DNA of 6,804 bases from an uncultured euryarchaeote (GTDB lineage Archaea; Thermoplasmatota; Poseidoniia; Poseidoniales; Poseidoniaceae), in assembly GCA_937897005.1 (NCBI GenBank), contig CALCOQ010000101.1:1-6804 (forward strand). The letters are read 5' to 3'. A program made the position numbers and the translations under genes. The notes below the pieces were generated by a model that had not been told where the DNA came from, made no database searches, and worked only from the letters and a program-made list of their open reading frames with translations. Numbering within the stretch: the stretch's first letter is position 1; every line of letters starts with the position of its first letter. Shown here one piece after another: positions 5,857 through 6,804 of this stretch.

Positions 5857-6804
5857 TCAGGACTTCTTGATTCGCCGCACATCTTTGATGATACGTTCGA
5901 GAACCCTTGGACCCCAACCTCTGATGGCCAACAATCTACTACGATCCACTTCTGTCAATTCCAGAATCTCAGCAGGATTCTGTAAACCTAGATCCATCAG
6001 GTCGCGCGCCCTGGCCCTACCAATATTGCGAATGCTCACCAATGGAAGCAGTTCAGCCTTGCAACCATGATTTATTCTCTGCTTGAGAGCATCGATGAAA
6101 GCCACTAGATCCACCACTTTCGGCATGCCCTCCACAGGTACCTCCTCATCGTTGAGAACTATCTGCCCTGCAGAATACAACAACCATTCCATCAACTCGA
6201 TTCTGGTTCTGAGATCACCGGGTGCAACTTTCATCTCCTTCTCGATGGAACGGACCCCATCCTCCTCGATCCATCTCTCCATTGTCCAAGCGGATTGTGT
6301 CAGGGCCAACAACACGTCCTCAAGTGGCTCATTCCTGAGGAAATGATTGGACTCCATCGCAGTTTTCACGAAAAGGTCGTCTTTACTCCGCTTTGCCCAG
6401 ATGACAAGGAAGTCGGGAGTTGCAGAGACCAGATGCATCAATGCAAAGCAACTGAGACCCTCGCCATCTGTAAGACGCGTCAATGCCTTTCGCAACCCAT
6501 CTCGTAGAATCGTGGCACTCATTGGATCAAGGTATAGTTGAGATACTCGATGCCCGAATCGAGTCGCTTCATATGTCATCTGAGAGAGTTCATGAGAACG
6601 CACCTGCTGAACGAATTCGGATTCGATACCATCCGCTCTCTCAAACCCCAATCCTCCGGCTTTCACTCGCCTTTCAACACTGATGACGGGCTGATGTTTG
6701 GCAATATCAGCCCCCAGTATCTCGACAGCGCTATTGGCCCACACTGGTATCTCATCATCCCACTTCTCCTCTTCTTCATCGATTGGAACCTCGATCGATT
6801 CATC
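5857..6804 (-). CDS. hel308: Hel308 DNA repair helicase, C-terminal 315 residues; N-terminus beyond the window
   Basis: The frame is open from the window edge to TGA at 5859-5857, so only the C-terminal part is present; the RecA-like motor domains lie outside. Hel308 is a superfamily 2 (Ski2-like) 3'-5' helicase acting at stalled forks and recombination intermediates. Visible residues, numbered from the edge: an acidic stretch (9-18, DEEEEKWDDE), the end of the winged-helix domain with EATRFGHRVSQLYLDPMSA (79-97), the helical ratchet region including WTMERWIEE and VAPGDLRTRIELMEWLLYSAG (about 173-213), and the Hel308 C-terminal helix-hairpin-helix domain with SIRNIGRARARDLMDLG (257-273) and a second hairpin-like AIRGWGPRVLERII (293-306). 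The GRxRAR motif separates it from other Ski2-like helicases. The protein ends in a basic tail, RRIKKS. The GTG at 6744 is internal, not the true start. Confidence 0.9.
   Translation of the reverse strand, partial: DESIEVPIDEEEEKWDDEIPVWANSAVEILGADIAKHQPVISVERRVKAGGLGFERADGIESEFVQQVRSHELSQMTYEATRFGHRVSQLYLDPMSATILRDGLRKALTRLTDGEGLSCFALMHLVSATPDFLVIWAKRSKDDLFVKTAMESNHFLRNEPLEDVLLALTQSAWTMERWIEEDGVRSIEKEMKVAPGDLRTRIELMEWLLYSAGQIVLNDEEVPVEGMPKVVDLVAFIDALKQRINHGCKAELLPLVSIRNIGRARARDLMDLGLQNPAEILELTEVDRSRLLAIRGWGPRVLERIIKDVRRIKKS

Noticed and set aside
1..6804. tRNA or rRNA genes, CRISPR arrays, insertion sequences, integrase sites or a defence system
   Set aside because: No cloverleaf-like sequence, regularly spaced repeats, transposase motifs or long terminal repeats were seen on either strand. 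Nearly all sequence is accounted for by six conserved core genes.

Overview
The window looks like a chromosomal core region of a euryarchaeal-lineage archaeon. Four things point there: a zinc-finger, multi-OB-fold RPA followed directly by its archaeal partner protein (RPAP, COG3390), a Hel308 C-terminus, the KEOPS subunit Cgi121, and Shine-Dalgarno-led, overlapping gene starts. Base composition is balanced by eye and the proteins are rich in Asp, Glu and Ser without being halophile-extreme. That would suit Poseidoniales (Marine Group II) or another Thermoplasmatota, but this placement is an inference.

All convincing genes lie on the minus strand, so transcription runs from high to low coordinates. 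In that order: the C-terminal 315 residues of Hel308 (5857-6804, running off the window), Cgi121 (5248-5805), TldD with an HExxxH zinc site (3763-5211), its partner TldE/PmbA (2333-3742), a 177-base spacer (2156-2332), RPA (452-2155), and the first 150 codons of RPAP (1-452, running off the window). Gaps between the first four genes are 51, 36 and 20 bases. RPA and RPAP overlap by ATGA. The arrangement suggests one or two transcription units: hel308-cgi121-tldD-tldE and rpa-rpap.

Functionally, Hel308 (fork-repair helicase) and RPA/RPAP (single-stranded DNA binding) belong to DNA replication and repair. Cgi121 belongs to the tRNA t6A-modifying KEOPS complex. TldD/TldE form a heteromeric metalloprotease that in bacteria trims modified peptides and unfolded small proteins. 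Its archaeal substrates are not something I can name.

The 177-base spacer is the only substantial non-coding stretch and is the most interesting part. It has a T-rich tract after tldE, two short palindromes, and a strong purine-rich ribosome-binding-like sequence in front of a GTG-started 33-codon ORF with a CxC motif, whose stop overlaps the RPA start codon. This could be a leader peptide, a small protein, or chance. No tRNA, rRNA, CRISPR array, insertion sequence or defence system was seen.
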